NCBI GenBank assembly: GCA_031253995.1
Contig: JAIRVG010000021.1
Coordinates: forward strand, 1 to 64,000
Source of the DNA: Paucimonas sp.
Lineage (GTDB): Bacteria; Pseudomonadota; Gammaproteobacteria; Pseudomonadales; Pseudomonadaceae
Direction: 5' to 3'
Length of the DNA: 64,000 bases
In this document: positions 31,108-41,174 of the stretch, one piece after another
Layout: every line of letters begins with the position of its first letter
Numbering within the stretch: position 1 is the stretch's first letter
Program-made: the position numbers and the translations under genes
The notes under the pieces: model-generated
The model's input: the letters and a program-made list of their open reading frames with translations, nothing else
Databases searched by the model: none
Told to the model about the DNA's origin: nothing

Positions 31108-31122
31108 CCAGTGGCGGCAACC

Positions 31123-32472
31123 TCAATTCACGCCCTGTACAAACCACCCACCCCGCCGCTGCAACCGCCACCCCATCACCCCCAGCGTCACCCCGCGCAA
31201 CGCCATGAACAACAGGAACGCCGCCCACAACCCATGGTTGCCCATATCCCGTGCCAGCCAGGCGAAGGGCAGGGCGATGAGCACGCTGAGCAGCATGCCG
31301 TCGCGCATTTCCCGGGCACGGGTGGCGCCGATGAACAGCCCGTCGAGCAGGTAGCTCCACACCGCGATCAGCGGCAGCGCCGCCAGGTACGGCAAGTACT
31401 CGAAGGCGGTTTCGCGCACGCTGGGAATATCGGTCTGCATCTGGATGAACAGGTGCCCGCCCAGCAGGAACAGCACCGCGAACCCCAGGCTGGCGATCAG
31501 CGACCAACCCCCCGCCACCACCAGCGAGCGCCGCAACGCCGGCCGGTCTCCCGCCCCAATCGCATGTCCGCACAGCGCTTCCACGGCATGCGCCAGGCCA
31601 TCCAGGGCATAGGCGGTCACCAGCAGCCCATTGAGCAGCAGCGCATTGGCCGCCACCGTGGCCTCGCCCATCCGCGCGCCCTGCACGGTGATGAGGAAGA
31701 ACACCCCCTGCAACGCCAGGCTGCGGATGAAGATGTCGCGGTTGACCCCGAGCATCGGCCGCCAGCTCTGCCAGCGCGCCAGCAACGGCCAGATCACCCG
31801 GCCGGGATAGGCGCGCAGCGAAGGCCGGGTGAGGGCCAGGCCAAGCAGGGCCGCGCTCCATTCGGCGATCACCGAGGCCCGCGCCGAACCCACCACGCCC
31901 CAGTCCAGCCCCAGGACGAACCAGAGGTTGAGGACGATGTTCAGCAAATTGGTGGTAAGCAGGATCACCAGCGGCGCACGGGCGTTCTGCGTGCCGAGGA
32001 ACCAGCCGACCAGGGCATAGGTGGCCAGCGCCGCGGGCAGGCCGAGCAGGCGGGTGCGGAAGAAGTCGTGGGTGCCCTGTTCCAGTTCCGCGCCCGGCTG
32101 GATCAGGTTCAGCGCCAGGTGGCTGAAGGGGATCGCCAGCAGGCCGAAGAACAGGGCCAGCAGCACGGCGAGGATCAGGCCCTGGAGCAGTACCTGGCGC
32201 AAGCCGTTGCCATCGGTGCGGCCGGCGGCCTGGGCGGCGAAGCCGGTGGAGCCCATGCGCAGGAAGCCCAGCACGCCCACCAGCAGGGTGTAGAAACCGG
32301 CACCCACCGCCACCGCACCGAGCTGGTGGGCATGGGGCAGGTGGCCCACTACCGTGCTGTCCACCAGGGCGACCAGGGGCACCGAGATGTTGGACAGGAT
32401 CATCGGCGCGGCCAGGGCCCAGACCTTGTGGTGGGTGGGGCGGTCGCGCCAGTCGGCGAGGAATGAGGGCAT
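31123..32472 (-). CDS. MATE-family efflux transporter (DinF-like)
   Basis: A 449-residue inner-membrane protein with about twelve hydrophobic helices in two repeats. It starts MPSFLADW and soon has the MATE signature ALAAPMILSNISVPLVALVDSTVVG (helix 1), matched by the second-half repeat beginning VNRDIFIRSLALQGVFFLI. The family exports cationic drugs and metabolites in exchange for Na or H ions. The DinF branch fits best, from the N-terminal motif. Its place near speA matches PA4838 only loosely. I start at 32472; a longer in-frame ORF upstream covers the small repeat ggaccgcaaagcggtcc and is unlikely. Confidence 0.88.
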   Translation of the reverse strand: MPSFLADWRDRPTHHKVWALAAPMILSNISVPLVALVDSTVVGHLPHAHQLGAVAVGAGFYTLLVGVLGFLRMGSTGFAAQAAGRTDGNGLRQVLLQGLILAVLLALFFGLLAIPFSHLALNLIQPGAELEQGTHDFFRTRLLGLPAALATYALVGWFLGTQNARAPLVILLTTNLLNIVLNLWFVLGLDWGVVGSARASVIAEWSAALLGLALTRPSLRAYPGRVIWPLLARWQSWRPMLGVNRDIFIRSLALQGVFFLITVQGARMGEATVAANALLLNGLLVTAYALDGLAHAVEALCGHAIGAGDRPALRRSLVVAGGWSLIASLGFAVLFLLGGHLFIQMQTDIPSVRETAFEYLPYLAALPLIAVWSYLLDGLFIGATRAREMRDGMLLSVLIALPFAWLARDMGNHGLWAAFLLFMALRGVTLGVMGWRLQRRGGWFVQGVN

Positions 32473-32654
32473 GCGGCGGTCCTGAGGGGCGAAGGACCGC
32501 AAAGCGGTCCCCTGACGGAAACCGCTCATTCTACCTGTGTCACGGCACTTTGCCGGGTGAACCCTGTCTCATCCCGCAGGCCCGCGCCGGTGAAAGTGCC
32601 GGCCTTGATATATAGTTTCTCGTCTGCCCCTGCTGCCGAAAGAGTTCCCTCCCC

Positions 32655-35600
32655 ATGCTGAACAAAGGATTGTGGCTGGCCTGCGCCCTGGCGCTGCTCA
32701 GTGCGTGTGATTCGTCCTCCGTCGACAAACCCGCTCCGGCGGAAAAAGCCGCGGCCACTGCGCCCGCTGCCGCCAAACCCGTGGTCGACGAGGCCACCCT
32801 GGCCCAGCGCTACGCCGGCCGCGAGCTGAACGTGGTGGACGTCTCGGAAGTCCAGGTCGACGGCGCCAGCGCCCTGTCGGTGACTTTCTCCGCCCCCCTG
32901 CAGGCCGACCAGCGCTTCGCCGAACGCCTGCACCTGGTCGACACCACCAAGGGCAAGGTGGACGGCGCCTGGGAGCTCTCCGACAACCGCATGGAACTGC
33001 GCCTGCGTCACCTCGAACCCAAGCGCAAGCTGGTGCTGACCATCGACGCCGGCCTGCTCAGCGTCAACGGCAACCAGCTGGCCAACGAGTACGTCAGCCG
33101 CCTGGAAACCCGCGACATGGAGCCGAGCATCGGTTTCGCCAGCCGCGGCTCGCTGCTGCCGACCCGCCTCGCCGAAGGCCTGCCGGTGATCGCCCTGAAC
33201 GTGGCCAAGGTCGATGTGGAATTCTTCCGCATCAAGCCCGAGTCGCTGCCCACCTTCCTCGGCTCCTGGGGCCGCAGCAGCTCGCTGCAGAGCTACGAAG
33301 CCCGCGACCTGCTGCCCATGGCCGACCTGGTCTACGCTGGTCGCTTCGACCTCAATCCGGCGCCCAACACCCGGGAAACCCTGCTCCTGCCCATGGCCGG
33401 CATCAAGCCGCTGCAGGAAGCCGGCGTCTACCTGGCGGTAATGCGCGAATCCGGCACCTACAACTATTCGCAGCCTGCGACCCTGTTCACCCTCAGCGAC
33501 ATCGGCCTCTCGGTGCACCGCTACAGCAACCGCCTCGACGTGTTCACCCAGGCCCTGGAAGGCGGCAAGGCGCTGGGCGATATCGAGCTGGACCTGCTCG
33601 ATGGCGACGGCAAGGTCCTCGCCCAGGGCAAGACTGACAACGGCGGCCACGCCCAGCTGCCACTGCCGCCGAAAGCCGATGTGTTGCTGGCGCGCCAGGG
33701 CGCCAACACCACCCTGCTGCGCCTGAACAGCGCGGCCCTCGACCTTTCCGAATTCACCGTTACCGGCCCGCAGGCCAATCCGCTGCAGTTCTTCGTGTTC
33801 GGCCCACGCGACCTCTATCGCCCGGGGGAAACCGTGCTGCTCAACGGCCTGCTGCGCGACCAGGACGGCAAGCCGGTGAACAGCCAGCCGATCAACGTCG
33901 AGGTGCGCCGGCCGGATGAGCAGGTCAGCCGCAAGTTCGTCTGGGAGGCGGACGCCAACGGCTTCTATCAATACCAGCTGCAACTGGCCGGCGAAGCACC
34001 CACCGGCCGCTGGCAGTTGCTGTTCGACCTCGGCGGCGGCAAGCGGCAGATCCACGAATTCCTCGTCGAAGACTTTCTCCCCGAGCGCCTGGCCCTGGAA
34101 CTCAAGGGCAGCGACACCCCGCTGAGTCCGGATGAAACCGCGGAAATCAGCGTCAACGGCCGCTACCTCTACGGCGCCCCGGCAGCGGGCAACCGCCTCA
34201 GCGGCCAGGTCTACGTGCGTCCGCTGCGCGAAGCGGTACCGGCACTGCCCGGCTACCAGTTCGGCTCGGTTACCGAAGGCGACCTCAGCCACGATATGGA
34301 CCTGGAAGAATCGGTCCTCGACGCCAACGGCGAAGCCACCCTCAGCATCGCCAGCGAATGGGCCGAGGCCCGCTCGCCGCTGCAACTCACCGTGCAGGCC
34401 AGCCTGCAGGAATCCGGCGGCCGCCCGATCACCCGGCGCCTGGAACAGCCGATCTGGCCGGCAGACCACCTGCCGGGCCTGCGCGGCCTGTTCGACGGCG
34501 AGGAAACCGACGGCGACGCACCAGTGGAAGTCGAACTGCTGATGGCCGACCGCGACGGCAACAAGCTGGCTGCCGACAACCTGCGGGTGCGCCTGGTCCG
34601 CGAGCGTCGCGACTACTACTGGAACTACTCGCAGAGCGACGGCTGGAGCTACAACTTCAACGAGAAGATGCTCACCGAGAGCGAGCAGACCGTCAGCGTC
34701 CCAGCGGGCAGTACCACCAAGCTGAGCTTCCCGGTGGAGTGGGGCCCGTACCGCGTCGAAGTGGAAGACCCGGACACCGGCATCACCAGCAGCCTGCGCT
34801 TCTGGGCCGGCTACCGCGCCCAGGACAACGCCGACGGCGGCGCCGTGCGCCCGGACCAGGTGCGCCTGGCCCTGGACAAGCCGGCCTACAACGATGGCGA
34901 CACCGCCAAGGTTACCGTCACCCCGCCGGCTGCCGGCAAGGGCTACCTGATGGTGGAAGGCGGCGACGGCCCGCTGTGGTGGCAGGAAATCGACGTGCCC
35001 GCCGAGGGCAAGGCCTTCGACGTCAAGCTCGACCCGAAATGGGCGCGGCATGACCTGTACATCAGTGCCCTGGTGATCCGTCCGGGCGAGCGCAAGGCCA
35101 ACGTCACGCCGAAACGCGCCGTGGGCGTGCTGCACCTGCCGCTGGACCGCGCCCAGCGCAAGCTGGCGGTCACCCTCGACGCACCGGAGAAGATGCGCCC
35201 CAAACACCCCCTGACCGTGAACATCCAGGCGCGCAACGCCGACGGCGGCGTGCCGAAGCAGGTGCAGGTGCTGCTGGCCGCGGTGGACGTGGGCATCCTC
35301 AATATCACCAGCTACGTCACCCCCGACCCCTTCACCGGCATGTTCGGGCGCAAGGCCTATGGCGCCGACCAGCTGGACATCTACGGACAACTGATCGAAG
35401 CCGGGCAGGGCCGCCTGGCCAGCCTGGCCTTCGGTGGTGACGCCGGCATGGCCAAGGGCGGCAAGCGCCCGGACACCAGCGTGACCATCGTCGCCCTGCA
35501 GAGCGCGCCGGTGACCCTGGATGCCGAGGGCAAGGGCCAGGCCACGGTGGACATCCCCGACTTCAACGGCGAACTGCGCCTGATGGCCCAGGCCTGGAGC

Positions 35601-37550
35601 GAGGACCGCTTCGGCGTCGCCGAAGGCAAGACCGTGGTCGCCGCGCCGCTGATCGCCGAACTCTCGGCCCCGCGTTTCCTCGCCGGCGGCGACCGCACCA
35701 GCCTGGCGCTGGACCTGTCCAACCTCTCCGGCCAGGAACAGACCCTCGCCGTGGCCGTGGCCACCGAAGGCCAGCTGGACCTGCAGGACGCGTCCCATCA
35801 GTCGCTGAAACTCAAGCAGGGCCAGCGCGTCACCCTGAAGATCCCGGTGCAGGCCACCGGCGGCTATGGCCAGGGCAAGGTCACGGTGCGGGTCGACGGC
35901 CTGGTGCTGCCGGGCGAGACCGACACCGGCTTCTCCCGCGAATGGACCCTGGGCGTGCGTCCGGCCTATCCGGCGCAACTCAAGCACTACCGCGTAGCCT
36001 TGAGTGGCGAGCCCTGGACACTGCCGGAACAGGACCTGGCGACCTTCGAGCCGCAGGGCCTGGAAGGCACCCTGGCGCTGTCGAGCCGGCCACCGTTGAA
36101 CCTGGCCGAACAGATCCGTGCGCTGAAGGCCTACCCCTATGGCTGCCTGGAGCAGACCACCAGCGGCCTGTACCCGTCGCTGTACGCCGACGCCGCGACC
36201 CTCAAGCGCCTCGGTCTCACCGGCGAGCCGGCTGCCGACCGCCAGCGCAAGATCGAGATGGGCATCGAGCACCTGCTGGGCATGCAGCGCTACAACGGCA
36301 GCTTCGGCCTGTGGAGCAGCGACGATGAAGAGGAATACTGGCTGACCGCCTATGTCACCGACTTCCTCCTGCGCGCCCGCGACCAGGGCTTCGCGGTGCC
36401 GGCCGAGGCGCTGAAGAAGGCCAGCGAGCGCCTGCTGCGCTATGTGCAGGAGCGCAACCTGATCGAGGTGAACTACAGCGAGAACGCCGAGCACAGCCGC
36501 TTCGCCGTACAGGCCTATGCCGCGCTGGTGTTGTCGCGCAGCCAGCAGGCGCCGCTCGGTGCCCTGCGCAGCCTGTTCGAACGGCGTGCCGATGCCCGCT
36601 CCGGCCTGCCGCTGGTGCAACTGGCGATCGCCCTCGACGCCATGGGCGACAAGCCGAAGGCCGAGCAGGCCCTGCAGGCCGGCCTGGCGATCGCCCGCGA
36701 CGACAAGTGGATGGCCGACTACGGCAGCCCGCTGCGCGACCAGGCGCTGATCCTCGCCCTGCTGGAGGAATACAAGCTGGCCAGCAAGGCGGTCCCGGAC
36801 CGTCTGTTCAAGCTCTCCGACGAACTGGCGGCCAGCCCGTGGCTGTCGACCCAGGAGCGCAATGCGCTGTTCCTCGCCGGTCGTGGCCTGATGCAGCAGC
36901 CGGAAGGCGACTGGAAGGCGCAACTGGACAGTGCCGGGACCACCCGCGAGCTGAGTCCGGCGCAATCCGGGCTGCATCTGGAAGACGCGTTGCTGGCATC
37001 GCCGGTGACCGTGCGCAACGAAGGCGACAAGACCCTGTACCAGCGCCTGACCCTGTCCGGCTATCCGCGCCAGGCACCGCCGGCCGGTGGCAACAACATG
37101 AGCATTCGTCGCGAGTACCTGGGCATGAATGGCCAGGCGCTGGACCTGAAGGCGCTGGAAAGCGGCGACCTGGTGCTGGTGCACCTGGCGATCCAGGCCA
37201 AGTCGCGGGTGCCGGATGCGTTGGTGGTGGACCTGCTGCCGGCGGGCCTGGAGCTGGAAAACCAGAACCTGGCGCAGAGCGCCGCCAGCCTGGAGAACGC
37301 CAGCAGCGCGGTGAAGCAGTGGCGCGAGGCGATGGAGAACGCCAACGTGGTGCACCAGGAGTATCGTGATGACCGCTATGTGGCGGCGCTGAACCTGGAT
37401 GGCTACGGCACCACCCACCTGCTGTACCTGGCGCGGGCGGTGACCCCGGGCAGCTACCGGATTCCGCCGCCGCAGGTGGAGTCGATGTACCGGCCGGAAT
37501 GGCAGGCGGTGGGGGAGACGGCTGGGGATATGGTGATCAAGGGCCGGTAG
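32655..37550 (+). CDS. Bacterial alpha-2-macroglobulin lipoprotein (YfhM-like)
   Basis: A 1631-residue lipoprotein. The signal peptide ends in the lipobox LLSAC (Cys19 or so). Many macroglobulin-like domains follow. The thioester motif is intact: GCLEQ with Cys1164 and Gln1167. Length is close to E. coli YfhM (about 1650). These proteins trap proteases through a bait region and covalent thioester linkage, protecting the periplasm when the envelope is breached. As in E. coli, the gene is beside pbpC, whose product repairs peptidoglycan. Here a 97-residue membrane protein gene on the other strand lies between them. Confidence 0.94.
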   Translation: MLNKGLWLACALALLSACDSSSVDKPAPAEKAAATAPAAAKPVVDEATLAQRYAGRELNVVDVSEVQVDGASALSVTFSAPLQADQRFAERLHLVDTTKGKVDGAWELSDNRMELRLRHLEPKRKLVLTIDAGLLSVNGNQLANEYVSRLETRDMEPSIGFASRGSLLPTRLAEGLPVIALNVAKVDVEFFRIKPESLPTFLGSWGRSSSLQSYEARDLLPMADLVYAGRFDLNPAPNTRETLLLPMAGIKPLQEAGVYLAVMRESGTYNYSQPATLFTLSDIGLSVHRYSNRLDVFTQALEGGKALGDIELDLLDGDGKVLAQGKTDNGGHAQLPLPPKADVLLARQGANTTLLRLNSAALDLSEFTVTGPQANPLQFFVFGPRDLYRPGETVLLNGLLRDQDGKPVNSQPINVEVRRPDEQVSRKFVWEADANGFYQYQLQLAGEAPTGRWQLLFDLGGGKRQIHEFLVEDFLPERLALELKGSDTPLSPDETAEISVNGRYLYGAPAAGNRLSGQVYVRPLREAVPALPGYQFGSVTEGDLSHDMDLEESVLDANGEATLSIASEWAEARSPLQLTVQASLQESGGRPITRRLEQPIWPADHLPGLRGLFDGEETDGDAPVEVELLMADRDGNKLAADNLRVRLVRERRDYYWNYSQSDGWSYNFNEKMLTESEQTVSVPAGSTTKLSFPVEWGPYRVEVEDPDTGITSSLRFWAGYRAQDNADGGAVRPDQVRLALDKPAYNDGDTAKVTVTPPAAGKGYLMVEGGDGPLWWQEIDVPAEGKAFDVKLDPKWARHDLYISALVIRPGERKANVTPKRAVGVLHLPLDRAQRKLAVTLDAPEKMRPKHPLTVNIQARNADGGVPKQVQVLLAAVDVGILNITSYVTPDPFTGMFGRKAYGADQLDIYGQLIEAGQGRLASLAFGGDAGMAKGGKRPDTSVTIVALQSAPVTLDAEGKGQATVDIPDFNGELRLMAQAWSEDRFGVAEGKTVVAAPLIAELSAPRFLAGGDRTSLALDLSNLSGQEQTLAVAVATEGQLDLQDASHQSLKLKQGQRVTLKIPVQATGGYGQGKVTVRVDGLVLPGETDTGFSREWTLGVRPAYPAQLKHYRVALSGEPWTLPEQDLATFEPQGLEGTLALSSRPPLNLAEQIRALKAYPYGCLEQTTSGLYPSLYADAATLKRLGLTGEPAADRQRKIEMGIEHLLGMQRYNGSFGLWSSDDEEEYWLTAYVTDFLLRARDQGFAVPAEALKKASERLLRYVQERNLIEVNYSENAEHSRFAVQAYAALVLSRSQQAPLGALRSLFERRADARSGLPLVQLAIALDAMGDKPKAEQALQAGLAIARDDKWMADYGSPLRDQALILALLEEYKLASKAVPDRLFKLSDELAASPWLSTQERNALFLAGRGLMQQPEGDWKAQLDSAGTTRELSPAQSGLHLEDALLASPVTVRNEGDKTLYQRLTLSGYPRQAPPAGGNNMSIRREYLGMNGQALDLKALESGDLVLVHLAIQAKSRVPDALVVDLLPAGLELENQNLAQSAASLENASSAVKQWREAMENANVVHQEYRDDRYVAALNLDGYGTTHLLYLARAVTPGSYRIPPPQVESMYRPEWQAVGETAGDMVIKGR

Positions 37551-37564
37551 GGACGACATCGTCC

Positions 37565-37640
37565 CCTGTGGGAGCGGGTTTACCCGCGATTACTGTGGTG
37601 AATCCACTGACGCAATCGCGGGTGAACCCGCTCCCACAGG
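37565..37640. repeat. REP inverted pair, 'gggagcgggt' type
   Basis: ctgtgggagcgggtttacccgcgat (37566-37590) and atcgcgggtgaacccgctcccacag (37615-37639) in inverted orientation, same family as 30969-31040. A decayed half-unit (gtgggctcccacaaggtcccc) follows near 37688. Located between the A2M gene and the convergent small membrane-protein gene. Confidence 0.9.
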
Positions 37641-37719
37641 GTCTGCGTCGAGCTCTCGAGTTGTGTTCTCTGCGCAACAGGGTTGGGTGGGCTCCCACAA
37701 GGTCCCCGCCAAGCTCTGG

Positions 37720-38013
37720 TCAGTGCACCACCCAACTCAACACCCACAACCCCAGCAGCGCCCAGATGATCCCCGCAATCACCGAAGCCCGCATGAACGC
37801 CCGCACCGCCGAATACAGCAGCAACAAACCAATGAGCAGAATCAGGATGCTGATGATCGACGTATCCATCCCCAGCGTCCTGGCCAGCCCGTCGATGAAA
37901 TTGCCCCCGGCATTGGCCAGCAGGGCGAACAGCCCGCTCAGGGCATCCACCACGAACTTTATCGCCGCGCCCAGCGCCTGCCCCAGCCACTCGAAAAAAC
38001 CTTCTACCCGCAT
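37720..38013 (-). CDS. Small membrane protein of unknown function
   Basis: A 97-residue protein with two strongly hydrophobic helices in its C-terminal half (about 50-70, IISILILLIGLLLLYSAVRAF, and about 75-95, ending WVLSWVVH). The N-terminal half is amphipathic (GFFEWLGQALGAAIKFVVDALS), a pattern seen in membrane-surface helices. Start follows AGGACACGACC. It is convergent with the A2M gene and divergent from pbpC, so it may belong to the same envelope-defence neighbourhood. No family is recognised. Confidence 0.65.
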   Translation of the reverse strand: MRVEGFFEWLGQALGAAIKFVVDALSGLFALLANAGGNFIDGLARTLGMDTSIISILILLIGLLLLYSAVRAFMRASVIAGIIWALLGLWVLSWVVH

Positions 38014-38075
38014 GGTCGTGTCCTGATGATCGTTACTGCACTTTGGCCATCATTGGGCCGCTTCGGTTCCCGTCC

Positions 38076-40430
38076 ATGTTCAGCGTAGCCCTGCCACGTG
38101 GACGCAAGGCCCGCCTGGCGACGATCTCCGCACTGGGCGCACTGGGCCTTGTCGCCATGCTGGGGCTGGCCGACCGGATCTGGCCGCTGCCCATGCCCGC
38201 CGACGACCTGGCCCGGGTGGTGCTCGCCGAGGACGGCACACCGCTGTGGCGTTTCGCCGATGCCGACGGCGTGTGGCGCTATCCGGTATCGGTGGACCAG
38301 GTCTCGCCGCTGTACCTGCAAGCCCTGCTGACCTACGAGGACCGCTGGTTCTACAGCCACCCCGGGGTCAACCCGCTGTCCCTCGGCCGGGCGGCCTGGC
38401 AGAACCTCAGCGGTGGCCGGGTGCTGTCCGGCGGCAGCACCCTGTCGATGCAGGTGGCGCGCCTGCTCGACCCGCACTCGCGGACCCTGCCCGGCAAGCT
38501 GCGCCAGCTGTGGCGCACCCTGCAACTGGAGTGGCACCTGTCCAAGCGCGAGATCCTGGAGATCTACCTCAACCGCGCGCCCTTCGGCGGCACCCTGCAA
38601 GGGGTGGCCGCAGCGAGCTGGGCCTACCTCGGCAAGTCGCCGCTGCAACTCACGCCCGCCGAAGCGGCACTGCTCGCGGTACTGCCCCAGGCCCCCAGCC
38701 GCCTGCGCCCGGACCGCCATCCGCAACGCGCCACCGCCGCCCGCGACCAGGTCCTGCAACGCCGCGGCGAATACGCGGTGTGGCCCGAGCAGCAGATCCG
38801 CGAAGCCCAGGAAGAACCGCTGCTCCTGGCGCCGCGCCAGGAACCGGCGCTGGCGCCACTGCTGGCCCGGCGCCTGAACCGCGCCGACAGCCCGCCGCTG
38901 ATCCGCACCACCGTCGATGCCGCCCTGCAACGCCGTCTCGAAGACCTGCTGACCGGCTGGCGCGCGCGCCTGCCCGAGCGCACCTCGGCGGCGATCCTGG
39001 TGGTGGAAGCGCAGACCATGGCGGTACGCGCCTACCTCGGCTCGGTGGACCTCAATGACGAACGCCGCTTCGGCCATGTCGACATGATCAGCGCCCTGCG
39101 CTCGCCGGGCTCGACCCTCAAGCCGTTCCTCTATGGCATGGCCATGGACGATGGCCTGATCCATTCCGAATCACTGCTGCAGGACGTGCCGCGCCGCTAC
39201 GGCGACTACCGTCCCGGCAACTTCTCCATGGGTTTCAGCGGCCCGGTGGCGGCCAGTTCGGCGCTGTCGCTATCGCTCAACCTGCCGGCGGTGCAGTTGC
39301 TGGAAGCCTACGGTCCAAAGCGCTTCGCCGCGCAGCTGCGTGCCGGCGGCGTGCCGGTGAGCCTGCCGGCGCTGGCCGAGCCGAACCTGTCGCTGATCCT
39401 CGGCGGTGGCGGCAGTCGCCTGGAAGACCTGGTCAGCGGCTACAGCGCCTTCGCCCGCGACGGCATGAGCGCCAGCCTGCGCCTGCAACCCGATGCGCCG
39501 TTGCTGGAGCGGCGCATGCTGTCTCCCGGCGCAGCGTGGATCATCCGCCGTATCCTCGGTGGCCAGGCCCGCCCGGATCGTGACCCGAATGCCGAGCTGG
39601 TGCAGCGTCCGCAACTGGCCTGGAAGACCGGCACCAGCTATGGCTTCCGCGATGCCTGGTCGATCGGCGTCGGCCCGCGCTACCTGATCGGCGTGTGGAT
39701 AGGTCGACCCGACGGCACGCCGGTGCCGGGGCAGTTCGGCCTGGCCTCGGCGGCGCCGCTGATGCTGCAGGTCCACGATGTGCTGAGCAACCGGGACAGC
39801 CAGCGCGGCATCAGCACCCCGGTACCGCCGGTGCCGGCCACGGTGGGCGTCGCGGCGATCTGCTGGCCGCTGGGCCAGCCGCTGGCGCGCAACGATCCCA
39901 ACTGCCGCCGGCAACGCTTCGCCTGGACCCTCGAAGGCACCACGCCGCCGACCCTGCTGGCGCAGGACCAGCCGCTGGGTGTCGGTTTGCTGGAGCGGTC
40001 GTGGGTCAACGAACAGGGACTGCGGGTAGATGCCGCGTGTCCTGGCGCCCGGGCGCGGGACATTGCCCTGTGGCCAGCGCCGCTGGAGCCCTGGCTGCCA
40101 CGGGCCGAACGGCGGGATGCACGCTTGCCGGCGCCGGCGGCGGAGTGCCCGCCACAGGTGCCGGCCACCGCGCCGCCGTTGTCCATCGTCGGGGTGCGCG
40201 AGGGTGACCAGTTGCGCCGGCCGGCCACCAGTCGCGATACGCTGCAACTGGATGTCTCGGCCTTGGGCGGTGGTGGACAGCGCTGGTGGTTCCTCAACGG
40301 TGCGCCGCTGGGCGAGACCAGCGGCCAGGAAGTGCTCAAGGCACGCTTCGACACGGCCGGCCGCTACGAGCTGAGCGTGCTCGACGCCAGCGGGCAGACG
40401 GCGCGGATGACCTTCCAGGTCAGCGACTGA
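38076..40430 (+). CDS. pbpC: Penicillin-binding protein 1C
   Basis: A 784-residue class A PBP. One N-terminal membrane helix (about 14-32) precedes the GT51 transglycosylase domain (YEDRWFYSHPGVNP with the catalytic Glu, then GGSTLSMQVARLL), the transpeptidase domain (S-T-L-K in SPGSTLKPF, S-L-N, and K-T-G in WKTGTSYGFRD) and the C-terminal BiPBP_C domain. I use the ATG at 38076; an in-frame TTG 11 codons upstream adds little. All catalytic motifs are present. PbpC pairs with periplasmic alpha-2-macroglobulin in E. coli, and the neighbour here is that gene. Confidence 0.94.
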   Translation: MFSVALPRGRKARLATISALGALGLVAMLGLADRIWPLPMPADDLARVVLAEDGTPLWRFADADGVWRYPVSVDQVSPLYLQALLTYEDRWFYSHPGVNPLSLGRAAWQNLSGGRVLSGGSTLSMQVARLLDPHSRTLPGKLRQLWRTLQLEWHLSKREILEIYLNRAPFGGTLQGVAAASWAYLGKSPLQLTPAEAALLAVLPQAPSRLRPDRHPQRATAARDQVLQRRGEYAVWPEQQIREAQEEPLLLAPRQEPALAPLLARRLNRADSPPLIRTTVDAALQRRLEDLLTGWRARLPERTSAAILVVEAQTMAVRAYLGSVDLNDERRFGHVDMISALRSPGSTLKPFLYGMAMDDGLIHSESLLQDVPRRYGDYRPGNFSMGFSGPVAASSALSLSLNLPAVQLLEAYGPKRFAAQLRAGGVPVSLPALAEPNLSLILGGGGSRLEDLVSGYSAFARDGMSASLRLQPDAPLLERRMLSPGAAWIIRRILGGQARPDRDPNAELVQRPQLAWKTGTSYGFRDAWSIGVGPRYLIGVWIGRPDGTPVPGQFGLASAAPLMLQVHDVLSNRDSQRGISTPVPPVPATVGVAAICWPLGQPLARNDPNCRRQRFAWTLEGTTPPTLLAQDQPLGVGLLERSWVNEQGLRVDAACPGARARDIALWPAPLEPWLPRAERRDARLPAPAAECPPQVPATAPPLSIVGVREGDQLRRPATSRDTLQLDVSALGGGGQRWWFLNGAPLGETSGQEVLKARFDTAGRYELSVLDASGQTARMTFQVSD

Positions 40431-40433
40431 GCC

Positions 40434-40883
40434 TCAGAAGCGCCGGATCATCCACACGCCGGCGAGAATCAGCAGCAGCCCGGCGATCTTGCCCAGGGTC
40501 GCCGGGGCTTCCTTGAAGCCGGCCCAGCCGAAGTGATCGAGGGTCATGGCCATCGCCAACTGCCCGGCGAGCACCAGGGCCATGAACAGCATCGCGCCGA
40601 TGCGCGGCCCGGCGAAGGCCGCGGTGGTGATGAAGAACGCTCCCAGCAACCCTCCACTCCAGTGCCACCAGGTCAGCCCCTTGAGGGCACTCAAGCCGGG
40701 CAACTCGCGCTGGCTCAACACCAGCGCCAATAACGCGACGGTACCCACCACGAAGGAAATCAGCGCGGCGGCCAGCACGCTGGACACCTGCTTGGCCAGC
40801 TGGCCATTGATGCCGGCCTGCAAGGGCAGGAAAGCGCCGGCGATGAAGGGCAGGCAGAGCAGCCACCAGGCGGGGGAGGTCAT
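40434..40883 (-). CDS. YdcZ/DUF606-type membrane transporter
   Basis: A 149-residue protein with five hydrophobic helices (WWLLCLPFIAGAFLPLQAGIN, then VLAAALISFVVGTVALLAL, WSGGLLGAFFITTAAFAGP, IGAMLFMALVLAGQLAMAM, LGKIAGLLLILAGVWMI). This matches the YdcZ/DUF606 branch of the drug/metabolite transporter superfamily, which are half-size and act as dimers or pairs. Substrate unknown. Start at 40883 after CCAGGAGAAACCT. Ends 3 bases from the pbpC stop, convergent. The 291-base gap to 41174 is AT-richer and holds no gene I can support. Confidence 0.88.
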   Translation of the reverse strand: MTSPAWWLLCLPFIAGAFLPLQAGINGQLAKQVSSVLAAALISFVVGTVALLALVLSQRELPGLSALKGLTWWHWSGGLLGAFFITTAAFAGPRIGAMLFMALVLAGQLAMAMTLDHFGWAGFKEAPATLGKIAGLLLILAGVWMIRRF

Positions 40884-41174
40884 AGGTTTCTCCTGGAAAA
40901 AGGGCGCGGAGTATACGGCGGGTTGACGCCAGATACCCGTCAAATGGTTATAGCGCGAAAGTCGAAGTGCTATCGCCGGGGCCAAAGCTCGATTTCAACT
41001 CACTGAATTTAAACGGCTTTTTTTGCCATCACCAACGTATAGATCGGGTTAATACCAATCTCAGAATTGTTACACCGCCCATGCCGGACTGAGATAGCTG
41101 CACCGACGCGGCGATTCTGTTCCTGGAGTTGCCGCATACATAAAAGCAGCGGCAGCGAAAGCAATGGAGTCGCC

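Noticed and set aside
32526..37559. A 1677-residue open frame antisense to the alpha-2-macroglobulin gene
   Set aside because: High GC keeps antisense frames open. The sense strand encodes a lipobox, macroglobulin domains and a thioester; the antisense product is rich in His, Gln and Arg with no domain.
38043..38075. Upstream TTG start for pbpC
   Set aside because: The ATG at 38076 gives a normal N-terminus before the membrane helix and needs no rare start.
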